A stretch of 64,000 nt of DNA from Hermatobates lingyangjiaoensis (Eukaryota; Arthropoda; Insecta; Hemiptera; Hermatobatidae): contig JAPFBL010000373.1 of the NCBI GenBank assembly GCA_026182355.1, positions 264,704 through 328,703 on the forward strand, written 5' to 3'. The notes under the pieces were generated by a model. The model saw only the letters and a program-made list of their open reading frames with translations. It was not told the DNA's origin and made no database searches. The position numbers and the translations under genes were made by a program. Of this stretch, positions 1-11,929 are shown piece after piece. The first letter of the stretch is position 1. Each line of letters begins with the position of its first letter.

Positions 1-1130
1 TTATGTGATAAATGAGTCTTGTGGAGTCTCACATAAAATTTTTTTTGATCAAAATTTCATTACCATCGAATAATTTATAGCTCTGGTAACAGGACCTGTT
101 ATGATGTATAGTCTATCACATAAAAATTAATATCTACTGGCTACAAAAATGGATACAAGTTCATTAAGGATTAATTATCCAGTTTAATGAGTTATTGCCA
201 CAAGCCACAAACATATAGTACAATACTGCCAGAAGTGCCCGTATTGTTAGTTGATAAACCTGTGTAGCCAGCCAAACACAGCTAGTCCATACACAGAAGT
301 CCATAACTTCGCTTCTATGTTGAATTTCCAATCCATTCAAATCTTAGTTTTTATGTTAAGCATACACAAAGCTACTGTCAATGTTTCCGCTCTCTATGAC
401 TTATTGTGGCTGAGTTTACTTGTGACAAAATTTTTGGGTAAACAAAATAGAAATTTCTCTCTGGGTTGATTCAGTTTCTCTAAAGTATAAAACATGAAGG
501 TAACTTGAAAATGAGTCAGTTCTAAGCAATGTAAGTCAAAACCTTACTTTTATTTAATTAGATAAAGGCATATATATTTAGTAAGACAATGGATCAATCA
601 TTGTCTCAAAGCCAGCCTTCCTAGAGATATACATATTTAGACAGACTCTCTATACCCGGATTTTAATACAGGTTTTATTAAATATAATATTATATATAAG
701 TTATAATATTAAGTGTATTATATATAATATTATATAAATATAATGTGCTATATTTTATATAATTAGCACTATAATTTTTTCGACAAAAAAAAGATGGTAT
801 ATTAATAAGACATAATAATTATATATAAATTATAATATTAAATATATTATATATAAATATAATGTGTTATATTTTATACGTATAATTAGCGCTTTAATTT
901 TTTCGACAAAAAAACGTTTATATAATAATAAGACAAAATATTATATCAAAAATAAAGTTCAATGGATTTGCAGAATTCCACTGCGTAGTAGCAGCAAACG
1001 CTAATACTTTAGTACACTTGACAGAAATACTAATATATTTGTGAGAAATTTCCGTGAAATACAGTCTAAAAAAGGGAATTTGAGATAAAAAAATGAAAAA
1101 GAGCAGACACAGATACTAGACAATATTAAT
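1..1130. other. AT-rich non-coding stretch
   Basis: No exon with splice sites or family motif was seen. Short open frames (for example 251-469) show no recognisable protein. The only structure is the AT-rich tandem duplication annotated separately at 690-945. Confidence 0.5.
690..945. repeat. AT-rich tandem duplication, about 123-bp period
   Basis: Two diverged copies of an AT-rich unit lie head to tail. The block TTTTTTCGACAAAAAAA recurs about 123 bp apart (near 776 and 899), each copy preceded by TATATTTTATA and followed by AATAAGACA. No coding content is seen. Confidence 0.6.
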
Positions 1131-1134
1131 GTAG

Positions 1135-1336
1135 GGTAAAAAGCTAATGAAATGGTCTCCACATATAAAAATTTAATGGTATAAAAACGTGTCGAACGTG
1201 TGTTTCCTCAGATTACAAGAGAGCTGTGACAATGAGTGTCATACAGAACTCACCCTTATATGCCTGAGAGAGAACACTAGTGTTCGAACGCAATCTTTAT
1301 ATGTGGAGACTATTTCATTAGCTTTTTACCCTAAAA
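1135..1336. repeat. foldback repeat, family I (PLE-end-like)
   Basis: An imperfect inverted repeat. The left arm begins GGGTAAAAAGCTAATGAAAT and the right arm ends with its reverse complement. The right half carries CTGAGAG (1264), a short hairpin, then GAAC, a degenerate version of the hammerhead-like core that is intact in the related copy at 61995-62081. Its central part is short and non-coding. It is read as two head-to-head terminal repeats of a Penelope-like element, by similarity of layout only. Confidence 0.6.
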
Positions 1337-1720
1337 TTAGTAAATACACAATAAGTGTTTGCACTACGTTAGATTTAGACCATATTAGTTCATGAAATAG
1401 GCGTTTCGAAAGTTGATCAAAGAATAATAAAACAGTACGAGAAGGGTAAATACTCTCGGATACTCTTGAGGTTATAGCCTTGATTTTGTTTGTAGTAACA
1501 ATATTGGTTTTGTGAAACACTGACATTAGTTGCCTCACTTCAATGCAGTTCAGCCTGTAACATGCAACTGTGATTCATAATACCCTAACGCCTCTGAATA
1601 ACATTTTTTAAGAATGTCTAATTAATTTTTACATGAAAATGGAACTACATTTTCATAATGGTATACCCAAGACAATTTTTTCTTTTTTTGTAATTTGAAA
1701 TCTACTCATGTAATTTTTAG
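1337..1720. other. no feature seen
   Basis: Non-coding sequence between the foldback repeat and the ATP synthase exon copy. It ends in a polypyrimidine/T-rich run and TTTTTAG, which is the acceptor used by the exon copy that follows. Confidence 0.4.
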
Positions 1721-2170
1721 TAAAATTACTAAGGTCGCGCTGGTGTACGGTCAGATGAACTGGGCCCGAGTCGCGCTCACTGGACTCAGCGTTGCTGAGT
1801 ACTTTAGGGACCAGGAAGGTCAGGACGTGCTGCTCTTTATTGACAACATCTTAAGGTTCACTCAGGTTCTGAATATGGTTCAGAAGTATCTGCCTTGCTG
1901 GGTCGTATCCCATCCGCTGTAGGTTACCAACCAACTCTGGCCACTGACATGGGTACTATACAGGAAAGGATCACGAAAACAATGAAGGGTTCGATCACAT
2001 CAGTACAAGCTATCTACGTACCCGCTGACGATTTGACCGATCCTGGTCACTTGGACGCCGCCACTGTCTTGTCCAGAGTCATCGCTGAACTGGAAATCTA
2101 CCAAGCTGTCGATACCCTTGACTCCACCTCTGGGATCATGGATCCCAACATCTTTGGAACCGAGCACTAC
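1721..2170 (+). pseudogene. ATP5F1B: ATP synthase F1 beta subunit exon, unprocessed pseudogene
   Basis: The translation follows the mitochondrial F1 beta subunit closely: [37 protein letters not shown], then in another frame [38 protein letters not shown], and [10 protein letters not shown] at the end. This is the nucleotide-binding catalytic domain; the Walker A exon is not present. The copy is broken. The EPPGA stretch after QMN is lost, a small duplication around GSE together with an indel shifts the frame near 1867-1890, and the PAPATTFA stretch is missing after LTDP. It sits between a good acceptor (TTTTTAG, ending 1720) and a good donor (GTAAGTATT from 2171), so it arose by DNA duplication, not from a spliced mRNA. 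Conserved residues are also altered (for example PAVDPLDSTSR reads [11 protein letters not shown]). It is probably non-functional. Confidence 0.9.
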
Positions 2171-2183
2171 GTAAGTATTATAT

Positions 2184-2766
2184 TGATTTATATAGCTTCT
2201 CGACCACTGATTTTTCAAGTTCACAGAAGGGGTTCTTGAGGATTTAGGTCATAAAAAAATTCAACTCCCTGATTATATGCCGACGTTTCACCAAAAGTGG
2301 TTTGGCATTTTCAAGGCTAAAAAACAATTTATTAACGACATAAATAGAGCAACACAAATACATCCACAAATACAACCAACAGAAAACAAAAAAACAAAGG
2401 TAACCCCGGAATTATTTTTGTAATATTGTGCTTATCTGTTTGAAAATTGAGTTCTATGGTAATTACATAATAATTAATAATAAGTAATTAGGTTTAAACA
2501 ACAAATGTTTGTTTTTAAATAATGAACAATAATACTGAGTATTTTATGATCCTTTTGTGGTTTTCTTGTTACTGAATTTTTGTTTGTTTTTTTGTTTTCT
2601 GTTGGTTGTATTTGTGATTGTATTTGTCATGCTTTACTCATGTCGTTAATAAATTGTTTTTTTAGCCTTGAAAATGCCAAACAACTTTTGGCGAAACGTC
2701 GGCATATAATCAGGAGTTGAATTTTTTTATGACCAAAATCCTTCAAGAAGCCCTTCTGTGAACTTC
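2184..2766. mobile_element. foldback element, family A copy 1, with 12-bp target-site duplication
   Basis: The arms (about 2185-2400 and 2575-2766) are inverted copies of one non-coding repeat; the right arm reads AGCCTTGAAAATGCC, then TTTTGGCGAAACGTCGGC. The same element occurs at 49293-49590 and 63016-63499. It is flanked by TAAGTATTATAT at 2172-2183 and again at 2767-2778, a perfect 12-bp duplication. The hairpin followed by CGAAACGTC looks like a decayed hammerhead core, so it is probably a non-autonomous Penelope-like element made of two inverted ends. It landed just inside the intron behind the ATP synthase exon copy, and the duplicated target includes part of the splice donor. Confidence 0.75.
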
Positions 2767-2778
2767 TAAGTATTATAT

Positions 2779-3289
2779 ATTAGTATTTTATTGAATGTGT
2801 GATGACTTGAATTTATTCATTTATTCAATATATAATGAGATAAATAAAAGTTGTGTGTCGTCTCGTACAAGATTTTTTTTACTTTTTTGTTAACATCTAC
2901 GGCTACCGACGACTGATGAGTAAGTCATATAAAATCATGGCAACCGAAACAACTAAGGTTACTGGAGTCGAAATGACGCCCTCGGAGGCAAGTGGGCTGT
3001 TTAAAACTTCCTGTAGAACTCTTAAAGGTGCTTCTCATGTCATACGGGCTCTCAACCTCTGAGTCACATGCAACAACGACTGAACGTAAACTATTGTAAC
3101 ACCTTCGCCTTACTCTGAGCAAAATGTGCATGATTATTTTCATTTCCTACATGAAAAACTAGTGTCTGTCTGATTCAAACATGAATAATCGGCCCTGTTG
3201 ACTACTAGATGAAACATGATACAGGGTAGATATTTAAAGGTGCTGGCTGAATTATAAAAATAGACAAACTGATATATAATATGTATTAC
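2779..3289. other. no confident feature
   Basis: An open frame on the plus strand (2853-3062) has no recognised motif and no convincing splice signals. No repeat of this part was noticed elsewhere in the window. Confidence 0.3.
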
Positions 3290-3332
3290 CTGACTCAGAA
3301 AAGTAAGCTTGGATCCTGGATATCTTAAGGTA
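3290..3332 (-). pseudogene. relic of a duplicated hyaluronidase exon end
   Basis: On the minus strand this short piece matches the 3' end of hyaluronidase exon 4061-4268: it reads TLRYPGS...FLSQ where the main exon reads TFRYPDS...FLSQ, followed by the same donor context (CAG then GTAATA). Intron bases just downstream also agree (GTAATACATATTATAT against GTAATATATTTTAATAT). Nothing homologous was seen upstream of it, so it is a fragment from a local duplication, not a working exon. Confidence 0.6.
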
Positions 3333-3504
3333 ACAATTGACTTAATGGTTTGAGGGGGAGTTTTTTTTTATTATTATTATATTATAACTAACCAATAGGT
3401 AACAAGTAATATTGGTATGTAATAAAAAAAAACAAAATGAATTAAAAGAGTGGAGGAAACACCCATTAATGGTACTTCAAATAAATAATTCTGATCACTG
3501 GAAA

Positions 3505-3795
3505 TTAGTTAGCATTGCTGAGTAGATCTCGGAGCCAACATCTTTTTACCCTTCTAATAGGTTTGGTAGGAATCTGGAGGGATGATAATTGCTGAATTAT
3601 TGGAGGATAAAGATGCATGAATTTGCGGTATCGTGATCGGATTTCTTCGTGGACGAAAGGCATTTTCAAATCGTTATCAATGGTATCACTAGAAACATAA
3701 AAGGGAGCTTCTACAATTTTACGAAAGATTATGGATTGGGCTGTTTGGATTCTTTGGATGTTTCTGTACGCTTCGTTGATTGAGGGGTGAGTAAG
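3505..3795 (-). mobile_element. LINE (Jockey-like) reverse-transcriptase C-terminal fragment
   Basis: The minus strand is open over about 96 codons to a TAA stop at 3505-3507, with no start. It reads HPSINEAYRNIQRIQTAQS, then VSSDTIDNDLKMPFVHEEI, then RYRKFMHL and finally RRVKRCWLRDLL. Non-LTR retrotransposons of the Jockey type end their polymerase in this way: a QN/QT-x-ALR-type segment, a short linker, then a basic R-R-x-K-R-x-W-x-R-D-L tail. The catalytic domains are absent, so it is a 5'-truncated, dead copy lying just downstream of the last hyaluronidase exon found. Confidence 0.75.
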
Positions 3796-3837
3796 ATTTT
3801 AAATTAAAAATGGAACAGATTGGCTTATAAAATATAT

Positions 3838-4035
3838 TGTATGGCCAGCACTACCAGCTGAATAGTTTAAGGACTACCATACTGGTCAGAGACCTGGGTC
3901 GTCCCCCTCCGAAGAGGGAAGTACCCGTTCCCCCGGGCCAGGGCTCATTAAGAATGAGTACCAGTATAGCAGCATTTGCCAATAAATGCTCCCACCCACT
4001 GGTGAGGGCCGGAGGTAATAATAATATAATAATAA
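3838..4035. repeat. GC-rich unassigned block in intron
   Basis: This patch is much richer in GC than its surroundings and contains the mirrored strings TACCATACTGGTC (near 3877) and TACCAGTATAG (near 3959), which can fold on each other. It is probably an old repeat. The minus-strand open frame running out of hyaluronidase exon 4061-4268 across it is intron read-through. Confidence 0.35.
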
Positions 4036-4060
4036 TACATATTATATTAAAATATATTAC

Positions 4061-4268
4061 CTGACTGAGGAAAGCTGCGGAATCTGGATACCTGAAGGTG
4101 GCATAGGGGATGACGGGTAGTGGGCGGGGACTTGCTTTGGCGGCCACCCGAGAGCTCTCCAAAAGCCTGCCTTCTATGAAAGACTGTCTCTGCCACTCCT
4201 TCAAGACGCTTTTGTGAAGGTATATAGAGGGATACAGAGCCGTCGAGGTCTCAAACAGCCAACCGGAC
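4061..4268 (-). CDS. hyaluronidase exon D
   Basis: Phase-2 entry after TTTTGAAG, and phase-0 exit at CAG before GTAATATATT. It reads WLFETSTALYPSIYL, then EWQRQSFIEGRLLESSRVAA, PLPVIPYATFRYPDSAAFLS. This matches the family run W-L-W/F-x-x-S-T-A-L-Y-P-S-I-Y-L and the later P-V-x-x-Y-x-x-x-x-Y. The exon carrying the terminal V-W-G motif should follow at lower coordinates but was not found. A fragment of a second copy of this exon lies at 3290-3332. Confidence 0.9.
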
Positions 4269-7200
4269 CTTCAAAACGTCAATCTCCTTTCAAAAGTGCC
4301 AGCACTTAAATATTAATTTATCTTTGTTATACATACATTATAGAACAAACTAAACATTGATACTTTTTTAATTGAGTATTACATTAATGAAGCCTACTTA
4401 ACAAAAATCGGAGTAATTAAAAGTCAGGTATATTGAGGGATTTCAGAATTACCTCTCCGCACAAAGAAATTTTTTGTGCAATTATTACTTTTTTTTATCA
4501 TTTGTGCGATCTGTTATAGTGTGGTATTTACTCATATTGGGGGATTTCAAGAATTACGTCTCCACGAAAAAAAGTTTTTTTTTTCTGTGGAGACGTAATT
4601 CTTGAAATCCCCCAATATGGGCAAATACCACACTGTAACAGATCGCACAAGTTATGAAAGTCACGTATGATTATAACCTAATCATTACCTCCGTAGAAAA
4701 CTTAAACGATTTTTAGTGAATAGAAACCGTATAATCTCTATTTAAAGCTGAACTGAGTTGAATAATTCTTACGTTTTAAGTAATATACAGACTGCTGTGA
4801 TAAAGCTGAGTTAAAATACTGATTAAAGATAGATGTTTATAAATAATTGTTACCTTTTTTTAATTAAATAGATCAGGCTAAAGCAAAAGTAATTTAAGTA
4901 ATTCTATGGTTTAACCATTTTTTCTCCTGGTCCCAGCTAAACAGTTTTAAATAATAATAAAGCTTAAAAATTAAAATTGTCTAGTCGAAGTTGGATGGAT
5001 TTAAATAATTAATATCTAGACTATATTAATATTAAACTAATTTAATGTTTTTTTTTTTGGTTTTTAAACTTAACGCATTTGATTAAAGCTGAATGCCTTT
5101 AAATAATCGTTTGGTTTTAAATATGATTTTGAATGGTTAAAAACCAATAATTTTTTTTAAATAAATATGTAAATTTTCATTCCAATGTTATTAATCTATC
5201 AGGTATTTGTTAAAGATCTTGACTGCGTATATAACCAAGGGAAAATTTTGAAAGAAATTTGAGCAGGGAACATTTGCATTAAACCATTCAATATGTTACT
5301 AATATTGTAGAAAGAATAGTATTTTTGATATTTGAGTTACCTTTAGAATCATTAGAACAGTAGTCAGAGAACAGGAGTAAATTATCACAAATGGGGTAAA
5401 TTAGAAATTTTAGGGGGTAATTAACATGCTACAGATGTGGATGTACTAAGTACTAACATGGATATGTACTAACATGGATGTACTAAGTGAGGGACAGTTG
5501 GAGAAAAGAATGCATCAAGGTTCCCACAATCTTTAGAACTATGGAAACGGAGAAATATCAGTGTTAACAGTTAAACATTTTTCAAATATACATTTTTTGT
5601 TTGTTTATTATCCATGACTCCAGTAAGCAAATTGGTTTGTCCACCAGAGTACTTACAAATGTGGGGTAAATTCATTTTACTATTGAGGTAAACAATATTG
5701 GTGTAAATTCTATTGGAGTAAAGGCAAAAAAAGTTACCCGACCCCTGCATTAGAGGGTAAAAAATTATATGTCTCCTGATAATAATCACGATTAACTTCT
5801 TATGAATAATGGAAACAACTAGGATTTATTGGTTTAAGATATTTGGAGGTTTATGATCTTAACGGGTTAAAAGTTTAGCTACAAAATGACCTGTAATTTG
5901 AAACAGTGCTAAAAAAAAGATAAAATTTGATTAATTTAAAAAACTGACTATATGATGATGAGACAAATTAGAAAACCATTTCGAAATAAAAAAAAATGTA
6001 TACCGTTATTGGCAGTTTTGTCTTTTAGGAATGATTGACTGACCTATCGGTGTCCTTTTGTGCAGCAGTACTGCAGTACATTCCTCGATTCTTTGGAGTG
6101 TAATTGAAGCAAAAAGGGAAACCATAATAACCCCACCGAGCCAAAGGTCGCAGTCTTTTGGCAGTAGCTAGTGTTTCATCGAAGAACCTGTAGGCTGCCT
6201 TCTCAAATCTCCGAGATGCCTGAATCAAACATTATTTATATCAATAACACTTTTGCGAGATTTACTATAATTGTAGTTGTATTATATTTAACTGAAAAGT
6301 CTATTATTACTGATATATTCTTACAAACATTTTCATAGTGTACATCCAAAGCTCTAGTTTATAAGTCTGACAGAATAAGTGTAGTACAAGAGAGGGTGTA
6401 ATTTATCAGCACGCGATCTACTGTAGTGATCTCTGCTTAGAAGTGTAGAGTACTATAAACACAGGAAATATATATTTATAAATACCACTATTTTTCTTCG
6501 TTATCAAGGTTTGGTCAAGCTTCAAACAATACAACATCTTTAAGCCAACGTTACGTATATATTTAGAGCTACGTCAATACAGAATTTAATTACAGTAACA
6601 TAAAAAAATGTTATGTTACATTATTTAATTAATATAAATGATTACATATGGTATATTAATTAAATAATGTAATTTATAAAAATTGTTTCATGTTACTATA
6701 ATTAAATTCTGTATTGATATAGCCCTGAAGATGTCTATAAATATACATGAAACATCAGCTTAAAGGTGATGTATTGTTTGAAGCAAGACCAAACTTCGAA
6801 AAAAAAGAAAAGTAGTGTTAAATATATGTGGTCGAGATAAGAAAACATTTATTTATAAATATAAATAATTTGAATCATATATCGACAATGTAATAGAATT
6901 AATAATGAATCAATGTTCAGTTAGCCTTATAGAATGATAAATCGAACATCAATGCCAACGTTTCGATTTTGTTCAAAAAATTATTTTCAAGTAGAAGTAA
7001 CAATTTTTAAAAATAAAAACTACTGATTTTACATCACAAATGTATTAAATAATAATACGTAACGCAGTTATTTCATATTAATATTTATTAATTTTTTAAT
7101 GTTAATATTTTAATTTAATATTTTGTGGGGGATTTTCGTCAGTACGAAACCAGCACTGGCTCTACATCCCTATCCTAATAAACTTGAGGATGGTAATATT

Positions 7201-10200
7201 TACTGTGGTGAATATAATGTCTAACAAGTTAGCCTATCTTCTGCTAAAATTATGTATCTTAAATATTATTTAGTTACCTTTCGTTTTAAAAAGTTTTTTA
7301 CGACTTATAGTTAGTTGGCATATGGTAAGTGAAATGTTACTATTTACTTACTTATTTGTTATTACTTACTTATATTACTAAATTAGGAAACATTGCCTAG
7401 CAAATAGGATTTGGTAAAAATTAAAGTGAATAATTCTTTTTTTGAAAAAATTCTAGTAGCTTTTTTCAGTTTGTGTTTTTAACTTGTAAAATGCCAGTCG
7501 TAGTGTATTGAACATATTGATGGATTACCATGAAGTTAGAAAGAACTTGGATTGATTAATACTCCACACAGGGCAAATCTATCGGAATAAGTAGTTCTTT
7601 TCTTTCATGAGTTGCCATTGAAAACAATTATCATAATCGCGAATGTCAGGACACATCACACTCGGTGCTTTGAAAAGTTTTTAGAATAATTAGTATGAAT
7701 GAACAGGCAGTAGAAGTGATGTGATTCATGAGGTAAACAAGATGATATGTCAGATTGGCTTTCCTAAACGTCAATCAAGTGCTGGCATTCACAGGGCTAA
7801 TGGATGGCTTCTCTGTTGTTTATGTCATGTCATGCTATATATGACAACAACCTTTTCTACTGACCAGTAGATCATGATTTCCGTCTTTGAAGAGGTCATT
7901 CAAATATAAATATAAGTCAAGTTATTGTGGTTTATTTGTACTTTTTTTATTGCAGGTATTGTTTGAATCATGCTTAATAGGTCATTTGAATATTGAGTAT
8001 AGGTTAACTAGATTATAATTCGCTTTTACTGTCTTGACTGCAGTATTTTGTTGAAATGGTTTTCAATAGGTCATTTGAATATTGAATAGAGGTCAAGTTG
8101 ATCGTGCTTTAGTTCTTAGTCTCGACTATAGTTATACTTTTGAAATCGCGCATAATAGGTCATTTAAATATTGAGTATAGGTCAACTAGATTATGTTTTG
8201 CTTTTACTGTCTTGACTGCAGTATTTTGTTGAAATGGTTTTCAATAGGTCATTTGAATATTGAATAGAGGTCAAATTGATCGTGATTTAGTTCTTAGTCT
8301 CGACTATAGTTATACTTTTGAAATCGCGCATAACAGGTCATTTAAATATTGAGTATAGGTCAACTAGATTATGTTTTGCTTTTACTGTCTTGACTTCAGT
8401 ATTTTGTTGAAATGGTTTTCAATAGGTCATTTGAATATTGAATAGAGGTCAAGTTGATCGTGCTTTAGTTCTTAGTCTCGACTATAGTTATACTTTTGAA
8501 ATCGCGCATAATAGGTCATTTAAATATTGAGTATAGGTCAACTAGATTATGTTTTGCTTTTACTGTCTTGACTGCAGTATTTTTTTGAAATTGTTTTCAA
8601 TAGGTCATTTGAATATTGAATAGAGGTCAAGTTGATCGTGATTTAGTTCTTAGTCTCGACTATAGTTATACTTTTGAAATCGCGCATAATAGGTCATTTG
8701 AATATTGAGTATAGGTCAACTAGATTATGTTCTGCTTTTACTGTCTTGACTGCAGTATTTTGTTGAAATGGTTTTCAATAGGTCATTTGAATATTGAATA
8801 GAGGTCAAGTTGATCGTGCTTTAGTTCTTAGTCTCGACTATAGTTATACTTTTGAAATCGCGCATAATAGGTCATTTAAATATTGAGTATAGGTCAACTA
8901 GATTATGTTTTGCTTTTACTGTCTTGACTTCAGTATTTTTTTGAAATTGTTTTCAATAGGTCATTTGAATATTGAATAGAGGTCAAATTGATCGTGATTT
9001 AGTTCTTAGTCTCGACTATAGTTATACTTTTGAAATCGCGCATAACAGGTCATTTGAATATTGCACATTGACCAAGTAGTTGGTGATTTGATTCTACTAT
9101 ATTGGCTCCAGGTGTTCGTTTCAAATCGTAACTACGAGTCATTTGAATACTTTTGAAAAGTAGTATGCTCAAGTCATCGTGATTTGGTTCTACTGTTTTG
9201 ATTGCAATCTTTTCATGTCGTGGCATATATGTTATTTAAATATCTATTGTTAAACAATCATATTTTGTTTTATTGATATTGGGATAGAAAATATGTCAGT
9301 ATGAAGCTATTTTGTATGGATTTTGTATAGTAGATACCATTGTAAGTTGTGTTCTACTCATTTTAATGTTGGTCAGTGAATGGGTATGTATATACAATTG
9401 TTTAAGTACATCTGAGAACAATACAGCTATAACTTTAAATAACCCTTATGTATATTAATATACTGACGGTATCTTCTAGCTTGTCAGCACTCCAGTTTGG
9501 GTGTCTCTCTCGTTCCTTCTTTATAGAATATTTTCTGTATTCATCTAACTTCCCCCAATTTTCCCGCCAAATTGGTCTCCATTCTTCAAAGTCAATTACT
9601 CCGAGCCCTATATATACAAGAATACATGTTAATTGGACTCACTTTGTCTGTCCCTTTTCCTCTTTCTTTAGCTTTAGATATATGTATAAGAGATTGTTAA
9701 CAAGATTATACAATAAACAAGTGAAACAAAACGATCAACGCCCAAACCATAATAAGAAATGAGAAAAAAGGCTAAGATCATTCAAATCTGAAAAGCGGTC
9801 TTCTTTAGAGTCAAATCCAATCAAGGGATTGTATTAGTTCTTTTGCATATATGACATTGAATAATCAAAAATAATTTGAATCTACTATACTAAACTAAAA
9901 TAAATCAATGTTTTTTTTGGAGTTTGGAATACATTTTTTCCTTCTTTTTCCCTCTTTTGTATTGCCCTTGGAAGGGGGAGGGAGTACGGACCACTTCAAC
10001 AAAAACTGTTCTAGAATGTAAGTGCAGATATGCGGCTAAAACTCCAAATTCTTCTAAAGAATCTCCTACAGTAGAACAATATGTTTGTGACCTTAACAAA
10101 AGTATCTGTTATATGACTTTCGCAGTTTAATCTTTCATTAAAAGTGACTTATTTAAAATAGCTATTTCAAAATAGAAATAGATATTCCTATTTTGAATAA

Positions 10201-11895
10201 AAAGTCCTTTTATAACTACCTTCTTTAGCCTTGAAAACGGCATAAGGTTTTATCTGTTAAATTATCTGTTTTAGCTGAGATTATTTCCAAACTCTTTTCC
10301 TGTAACCAATATTTAAAAAGAAATTTAGAGTATACTCGTAGGTTGCCTAGGTTCAAAGACAATTAAGAATTCCTTTTGTTGTAATAACAAGGTGAACGAC
10401 AATCCTAAAGCGTATCGTAACTATGATAATTTAGAGTAGATCTAATCTAATCAGTACTAATCTAAGTATTAATACTGATTCAATGTGTAGTAAGAACGAA
10501 CTGTCAAAGCTCCTTCTGTATCCAAGAAGTCCAGTAATTCATTTAAGCCTTGATGATTTCTCTATTTTCTAACCAACATTTTCGGAACTGATTATGTCAA
10601 TTTGCCTCTTTGATTGATACTCGTAATTCACACCCTTCCAATCTGACTCTCTACAATTCTCGCTGCAGAAATTCACAATTTTCTCGCCTATTACTATATT
10701 CTTATTTTCCTAATAAAAAAACCAAAATCAGTTCATCTGAATGAAAACAAATTACCTAATCGGCATTACTATATACTTTTATTACACATTCAAGATAAGT
10801 CGAAGTTACATTATGTATTCTTGTCCTTAATAAAAATGTTGATTTGCCTAAATCTTTAAATTGGAGACTAACGAATAGGTTACAGCTGCAGTTTGAGTAT
10901 TATTGGTTTTTAGTATTTTCATGTAATACTGTCACTGTTAAGTAAGTGTCAATGAGGTTTTAGTTACTTCGTATTATTTTCATTTCAGTTTTAAATACAG
11001 TTACATAATTTCAGAAGTTGTATAAAGAGATTTTGGAATTTCATACAATAAAAATTTAAACGATAAATTAACAAATATTGATTTGATTAATGAAAAAAAA
11101 TTGATATAGTTTGTACAATACTAAAAAAAAAAAAAAAAAAAATGACATGAAGTCTTAATATAAACTAAATAAAATGAAGAAAAACAACAATGAAACAATG
11201 TTGGGAAGTACAGGAATACCTTCCATGTATGAAACCATGGTGGCAAGTGTTTGACCTCGGTCGGGGAGAAATGTGATGGATTGGGAGACCCGTATGTACG
11301 AAATGCAGCCTTTCGGCCTTAAACAACAGAAATCAGGAAAAACTTTTGAAGGTCTTTCGCACGAAACTTTACGATTTCTTCGCTCTACAGTTTTTTTTTT
11401 AAAGAAGTCTTCATATAAATATATGTGTGTAATCAAACCATAATATGAAATGGGAAGAAAAACACTAATAAGCGTAACATGTGGTTTTTTGACTCTGACG
11501 AAGGCCGCTTGTTACGGTTGAAAGATCTTAGTCTTTTTTCCCATTTCTTATTGTGGTTTGATCATTGATTGTTATTTCACGAGTTTATGTGAAATCTTGT
11601 ATATATATATATATATAACTAAAGTTTATCGGGACTCGGTCATTTCTTCATATTCAAATTAAACTTTCGATGTCAACGTTTTGTTTTATTTAAATTTAAA
11701 TGTCAGAACTTCTGCCTATAAAAAAGGTTTTAAATAAAAACCCTTTAACCTGAAGAAGTGACAGAGTCCCTATAAACTTTAGTTTTGTTTCTAATCCACG
11801 GTCGATACTTTTACCAATATATATATATATATATATATTAGTGTACTTTGGTAGCAGTTCTTCTTTTATACAAGCTTGGTTGTATATATATTGGT

Positions 11896-11929
<34 letters not shown>

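Noticed and set aside
2853..3062. plus-strand frame with MATETTKVTGVEMTPSEASG
   Set aside because: Looks somewhat protein-like but no family, acceptor or donor could be supported.
7979..9047. CRISPR-like regular spacing
   Set aside because: Units are contiguous 89/178-bp monomers with no unique spacers, and the DNA is eukaryotic.
9924..10130. 68-codon plus-strand frame with four cysteines
   Set aside because: No splice signals or recognisable family, and a comparable frame exists on the other strand.
11155..11436. 93-codon minus-strand frame
   Set aside because: No known domain, ends in a hydrophobic T-rich read-through, and neither the plus nor the minus reading gives a family match; may be an old repeat.
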